From the NCBI GenBank assembly GCA_038744685.1, contig JBCDMB010000025.1:1-46406 (forward strand): a DNA stretch of 46,406 bases, read 5' to 3'. The DNA is from Verrucomicrobiota bacterium (GTDB lineage: Bacteria > Verrucomicrobiota > Verrucomicrobiia > Opitutales > Puniceicoccaceae). The notes under the pieces were generated by a model that made no database searches, had not been told where the DNA came from, and worked only from the letters and a program-made list of their open reading frames with translations. Positions 42,954 to 46,406 of this stretch are shown here, piece by piece. A program made the position numbers and the translations under genes. Every line of letters begins with the position of its first letter. The first letter of the stretch is position 1.

Positions 42954-43367
42954 TCACCCAAACGGATTCACGATCTTTAATTCTCCGAAGGCCCGTCCAT
43001 CCTGAAGATCCTCGCTCAGCAGCTTTGTTGCTCCCGATTCGATTGCCGCAGCGATTATCAATGCATCGTAGAAGCGGTACTGAGTCTGCTCCCGAATTAT
43101 AATTGCTTTCTCGAAAATCGCTTGGGAGGGCATGACACTACACTTTGGCCAAAGCACGAGATCAATAAAGTTGGCCAGGAACTCAGAGCTTAGAGGTTTC
43201 TTGAATCGGTGTAAGGCAACCGAGCTGAACTCCTGCACGACCTGCCAGCTAACCGCCCATTTGCGGTCGATCTGCAAAAGTTCACGCGCTTGGGTTTGTT
43301 TCTTTCGCGAAGTCTTATCGAACGCATAGACGATGACGTTCGTGTCGAGAAAGATCTTAACGCTCAT
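42954..43367 (-). CDS. PIN-domain toxin (VapC type)
   Basis: The 137-residue protein is a PIN nuclease: the first acidic residue in KIFLDTNVIVYAFD, Glu in WQVVQEFSSVAL, Asp in YRFYDALIIAAAI and SEDLQDG near the end. Such toxins cleave tRNA or other RNA. It overlaps the antitoxin gene by 11 bases, the classic toxin-antitoxin coupling with antitoxin first. Confidence 0.9.
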   Translation of the reverse strand: MSVKIFLDTNVIVYAFDKTSRKKQTQARELLQIDRKWAVSWQVVQEFSSVALHRFKKPLSSEFLANFIDLVLWPKCSVMPSQAIFEKAIIIREQTQYRFYDALIIAAAIESGATKLLSEDLQDGRAFGELKIVNPFG

Positions 43368-43575
43368 TCATTTCCACTCGAGAAAACTTGCGGCCTGCGT
43401 TGTAGCGTTCCATCTCCTCGAAAACCGCATCTACCCGCTCTCGCCGTTCATCCCGCTTCGCCAGATCTTCCAGCCATTCCCGGAAAAGGGTATTCAGCGT
43501 AGTTTTCCGGGTCCGAGCTTCCGCTCGAGCAAGCTCAATTAGCTCTTCGTCAGCACTGAAGGTTACGTTTTTCAT
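43357..43575 (-). CDS. RHH-type antitoxin of the PIN toxin
   Basis: The start is at 43575 (MKNVTFSADEELIELARAEA), giving 72 residues; the longer frame to 43641 covers the operator and is unlikely. The N-terminal strand MKNVTFSADEELIELA and helices ARTRKTTLNTLFREWLEDLA form a ribbon-helix-helix fold. The C-terminal RVDAVFEEMERYNAGRKFSR part should bind and block the toxin. The protein and toxin complex probably represses the pair through 43576-43595. Confidence 0.85.
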   Translation of the reverse strand: MKNVTFSADEELIELARAEARTRKTTLNTLFREWLEDLAKRDERRERVDAVFEEMERYNAGRKFSRVEMNER

Positions 43576-43595
43576 TGCACTAAGGTAGTGTGCAC
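43576..43595 (-). promoter_or_regulatory. Possible operator of the toxin-antitoxin pair
   Basis: TGCACTAAGGTAGTGTGCAC is an imperfect inverted repeat directly against the antitoxin start codon, where RHH antitoxins commonly bind to autorepress. Confidence 0.5.
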
Positions 43596-43852
43596 GAAAT
43601 CCGTGTATTTCAAGCGGGTTTCTTACTTTCGATTGGGACAACTCATTTCTCGGAACATTTTCTTCCGACCCCAGTTTTCTTATTCCTAATCCTGCTCGTT
43701 ATCACAATCGAAAAAGAGCGAATTTGCTGAGGTTACTTCGCTCGGAAAAATCTGGATTTTCCGGCGACGCGAGACAACCTAACGACAACGACTTAAATAC
43801 CGCGCCACAGTAGCTTATTCACTCGAACATTCTCACGCATCTGCACTTTCCA

Positions 43853-44440
43853 ATGAAAAACCGAAAACTCCTCCTTGCTCTCCTCACATTTGCTCCCGGC
43901 TTATTGCTCATCGCGTCTCCGGCTGACCAAGACCTTTCCGCCGTCGCATCCGAATGGAAGGAAAAGGCGCCGATGACGGTGGTCCTCGAAACGACCCAGG
44001 GGAATGTCGAAATCGAACTCATGCCCTCGGTCGCTCCTCTCGCCGTGGCGAACTTTGTAACCCACGTGAAAGACGGCTACTACGACGGCCTGACCTTTCA
44101 CAGGGTGATCCCGGGGTTCATGATTCAAGGAGGCGATCCGACCGCTTCCGGCCGGGGTGGGGAGTCCATTTGGGGCAAAACCTTCCCGGATGAATTCTCC
44201 CCCGAGGTTCGATTTGACGAAACGGGTCTCTTGGCCATGGCCAACGCAGGTCCACAAACGAACGGGAGCCAGTTTTTCATCACCACGGCCACCCCGCGTC
44301 ATCTCAACGACCGTCATACGATCTTCGGTAAAGTTACAACCGGCTATGAGAACGTCGAGGCCATTGGAAACGTAAAGACAGGCTGGGGCGACAAACCGAT
44401 CGAGGATCAGAAGATCATCAAGGCGTATGTGAAAGAGTAG
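43853..44440 (+). CDS. Exported cyclophilin-type peptidyl-prolyl isomerase
   Basis: The 195-residue protein begins with a signal peptide (KLLLALLTFAPGLLLIAS). The cyclophilin domain shows GLTFHRVIPGFMIQGGDPTASGRGGESIWGKTFPDEF (split here), then GLLAMANAGPQTNGSQFFIT and HLNDRHTIFGKV. The catalytic Arg (FHRVI) and Gln/Phe (SQFFIT) are in place. It speeds prolyl isomerisation, probably in the periplasm. Confidence 0.95.
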   Translation: MKNRKLLLALLTFAPGLLLIASPADQDLSAVASEWKEKAPMTVVLETTQGNVEIELMPSVAPLAVANFVTHVKDGYYDGLTFHRVIPGFMIQGGDPTASGRGGESIWGKTFPDEFSPEVRFDETGLLAMANAGPQTNGSQFFITTATPRHLNDRHTIFGKVTTGYENVEAIGNVKTGWGDKPIEDQKIIKAYVKE

Positions 44441-44915
44441 GGGGGATAGCGAACGTTCAACGTTGAACTCTAAACGTCCAAATTTGAGATGCTTTCTTTC
44501 GAAGTTGAGCGTTCGATGTTCAAAATTTTGCGTTTGCTATCTTTCGACGTAGTAGCGCCCAGCCCAAATTCATCGGGAAAAGCCGGGCATGGCCAAAACA
44601 AGACCCTCATCTAGTTTACCAGTGGCCGGCTTGTCCGTAGCCTCGGAACTCTGTTCCGGGGAGAGTCTGGATGCTCGAACAAAAGCCTCTACTCCGGTTG
44701 ACTTTCGACGTGCTCAACCTTGGCCAGAACCGAGACCTAAGTTCATTGAGCCGCGAGATGATCCCAATTCCTTCAGATCATTGGTTCATAGTCCCAGGTA
44801 GGGCGCAGGCTCTGGAAACCGGGCATGTCTGAAACGAAACCCTCGTCTAGTCTAAATCTATGTGTCTACCCAAAAAGCTAGAGTAATAAACCGAATGAAC
44901 TCAGGAGATCTGACC
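44441..44915. other. Intergenic region with palindrome 44455-44468, direct repeats and REP copy 44639-44661
   Basis: GTTCAACGTTGAAC (44455-44468) is a perfect 14-bp palindrome; a relative (GTTGAGCGTTCGATGTTC) follows at about 44504. CCTCGGAACTCTGTTCCGGG (in 44639-44661) is a copy of the REP palindrome of 32377-32446. GGGCATGGCCAAAACAAGAC (about 44585) is repeated imperfectly near 44819. No gene is recognised. Confidence 0.55.
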
Positions 44916-45185
44916 TTACTTGGCTCCAAGATCCCTAAGAGCCTTGATGCTCAGGCGATGGATTTTTTTGTTCCCCGGTTTGATCAGGCCATTAGGGCCC
45001 CGTTTGCACTTTCCCAAGCACTCACAGGCGATTACCTTGAAAGGGAAATTCTCGGTCTTCGCCGCCTTAAGGAGTTTTTTTCCCTTCAGCGGCTTGCCTT
45101 GAACCTGCTTCGCCTTCGGCGCGTCGCATTCTTTACAGATGTAAACCCGATCCACCGAGAGACCGTACTGGATTCCGGCTATCAT
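44916..45185 (-). CDS. Small (2Fe-2S) ferredoxin-like protein
   Basis: The 89-residue frame has VYICKECDAPKAKQ, then VIACECLGKCKRGPNGLIKPG. The four-cysteine arrangement (C..C ... C...C with KRGPN) is that of thioredoxin-like [2Fe-2S] ferredoxins. A GTG ten codons in (VDRVYIC) is an alternative start. It probably carries electrons; no partner gene is adjacent. Confidence 0.75.
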   Translation of the reverse strand: MIAGIQYGLSVDRVYICKECDAPKAKQVQGKPLKGKKLLKAAKTENFPFKVIACECLGKCKRGPNGLIKPGNKKIHRLSIKALRDLGAK

Positions 45186-45596
45186 TCAAGTGGAGCATCG
45201 AAGACCTTTTCGGAACTGCTGTGCAAAAAGACGCTGATAGAGGAAAGAGAAGAATTTGAACCACGGATGACTCAGATACTCCTTCGCCAAGGCGTAGGCT
45301 CAGAAGTTGAGCGCGGATAGGAGAAGGAAGAGAAAAAATGAACTATTTGGCCCCTGTTTTCCGTGTTCTCCATGGTCAGAAAGAGAATAGTATGAAGGCA
45401 ATGGCCCTATACGCCCCAAGCCCGATAGCGATTTGGATTTCGATTTCGATTGGTAGAGAGCTGGCTTTGGATTGACGCGCTGCGGAGAATGAAAGGCTGA
45501 GACATCCCTAAAGGGCACTTCGAGCGCACTACAGCCTCAAACCTACGAATCCGCACCAGCGTTCGACTTTCCTCCCTTATTCACGGAAGATCCGAT
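45186..45596. other. Intergenic region with CGATAGCGAT repeat (45421-45448)
   Basis: CCCGATAGCGATTTGGATTT and the next bases repeat the motif at 42837-42863. A fragment CTTCGCCAAGGCGTAGG (about 45284) resembles the arm of the tmRNA-linked palindrome. No gene is recognised. Confidence 0.5.
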
Positions 45597-46061
45597 ATGC
45601 GGGGGTCATTCTTTCCAATTCTTTCCACCTTCATCATGATTTTCGCCTACGGAGAGGGCCTTCCGCCCAACGAGCTGCAAATGACTGCGAAAGACGTGGT
45701 TTTGACACAGCTTGAGGCGTTGCAAACCAACGACACGCCAGAGGCGGACCACGGAATTGGTATCGCCTGGAAATACGCCCATCCAAAAAACAAAGAGAGC
45801 ACTGGTCCGCTCCCGCGGTTCACCCAGATGCTTTACAGTCCCGCCTACAAACCCTTGCTCAATCACAGAAGCCACACCGTAACCGAGTTGGAAAATAGTA
45901 GGAGAGGGGAAGCTACGTTTGAGGTGATCGTGGTCACCGGAGAAGGGGTCCGTCTAAAATACTTCTGGCTCGTCGAACGAATCGACCGCGATGATGAGAA
46001 AAGCCCTTGGCGAACGACAGCCGTCTCCTCCCCAAGCCCGGAGGGTGGGAATCTGGTGTAA
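45597..46061 (+). CDS. DUF4864 protein, exported
   Basis: The 154-residue protein has an N-terminal hydrophobic segment (FFPILSTFIMIFAYGEG). DUF4864 features follow: VVLTQLEALQTNDTPEADHGI, WKYAHPKNKESTGPLPRFTQMLYSPAYKPLL and LKYFWLVERIDRDDEKSPWRTTAV. The fold is NTF2-like and the function unknown. It stands alone in its neighbourhood. Confidence 0.82.
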   Translation: MRGSFFPILSTFIMIFAYGEGLPPNELQMTAKDVVLTQLEALQTNDTPEADHGIGIAWKYAHPKNKESTGPLPRFTQMLYSPAYKPLLNHRSHTVTELENSRRGEATFEVIVVTGEGVRLKYFWLVERIDRDDEKSPWRTTAVSSPSPEGGNLV

Positions 46062-46406
46062 CGGCTGGCAAAAAGGGTTCCGTTTTCGTTACCGGTCAAT
46101 TTTGACCTCACTCTCTCATTCTCTCTTCCTCATGTGCGGGAAAGTTATCCGGCAAAACAGCCGGTAGAACGACTTTACTTGGCTTTCAAGCCCTCAAACC
46201 ACATTCCCCCATCGTAATCCTAATCTTACTCGTAATCTTAATCTCGGAAGATCGATTACGAGTAGGTGAGCCTCCCCCGTTCTGGTTGTCAGGGGACTAT
46301 CGTATTTTCGATTGTTAGTGTGGTTGATGGTTAAAGTGTTTTTCTGCGGATGGGAAGGCGTTTGTTTGCGCCGCTCCCGAGAATGGGCCTAACTCGCTCG
46401 TCGGAG
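46062..46406. other. Right edge, inverted repeat 46227-46264, no gene seen
   Basis: TACTCGTAATC (46227-46237) and GATTACGAGTA (46254-46264) are inverted copies within a longer CGTAATCTTAATC-rich stretch. A gene could begin beyond the edge. Confidence 0.45.

Noticed and set aside
44862-45320. 152-codon plus-strand frame
   Set aside because: It is antisense to the small ferredoxin-like gene, whose cysteine motifs are convincing.

Overview
The window looks like a chromosomal segment of a marine or halotolerant bacterium of the Verrucomicrobiota, probably an opitute-type lineage. This is an inference from a PEP-CTERM surface protein, a DUF4838 glycosidase-like secreted protein, Y1 (REP-associated type) transposases and many dispersed palindromic repeats; no rRNA or taxonomic marker was compared. 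Housekeeping genes (rplS, trpA, thyA, folA, dnaB, rplI, ssb, rpsF, pth, rplY, tRNA-Val, tmRNA) show that this is chromosome, not a plasmid or phage.

Positions 1-9,600 are a graveyard of mobile DNA: the C-terminus of an IS481-like transposase, a broken ISKra4 transposase, an IS256 transposase tail, solo IS ends, one Y1 transposase of a second lineage, and two complete copies plus two relics of a ~1 kb Y1 element bounded by 26-bp inverted repeats. These insertions have broken a Fic gene and other transposases. A two-gene module (4813-6314: small protein plus HExxH metallopeptidase) sits intact between two copies and is the best candidate for an unknown conflict or toxin-type system in this part.

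Positions 9,950-20,070 hold a PEP-CTERM protein, a complete RND tripartite efflux operon (outer membrane factor, membrane fusion protein, RND pump; minus strand), a large DUF4838 protein and tRNA-Val. Positions 20,400-30,700 are mainly core metabolism and information processing: rplS-trpA-lipoprotein-thyA-folA on the plus strand, then a PYROXD2-like oxidoreductase, a DUF559 nuclease flanked by palindromic repeats, dnaB, and the rplY-pth-rpsF-ssb-rplI operon on the minus strand, the last lacking the usual rpsR.

Positions 31,300-36,200 hold a Tat-exported phosphoesterase, a REPIN-like element, tmRNA with a palindromic repeat starting on its CCA end, a small GIY-YIG nuclease with a second copy of the repeat, three DnaA-box-like sites, and then about 1.04 kb (34740-35779) without a credible gene but full of stable stems, closed by a textbook terminator. 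I read this as a long structured non-coding RNA of unidentified class, the strongest hidden feature here.

Positions 36,200-46,400 carry a COG0523 metallochaperone GTPase with a His-rich segment, a SnoaL-like protein, a microbial rhodopsin with the NDQ motif of light-driven sodium pumps, a translationally coupled thiamine salvage operon (thiM-thiE-tenA-thiD), an RHH/PIN toxin-antitoxin pair, an exported cyclophilin, a (2Fe-2S)-ferredoxin-like protein and a DUF4864 protein. A light-driven sodium pump would let the cell build a sodium gradient directly; no retinal-forming gene lies in the window.
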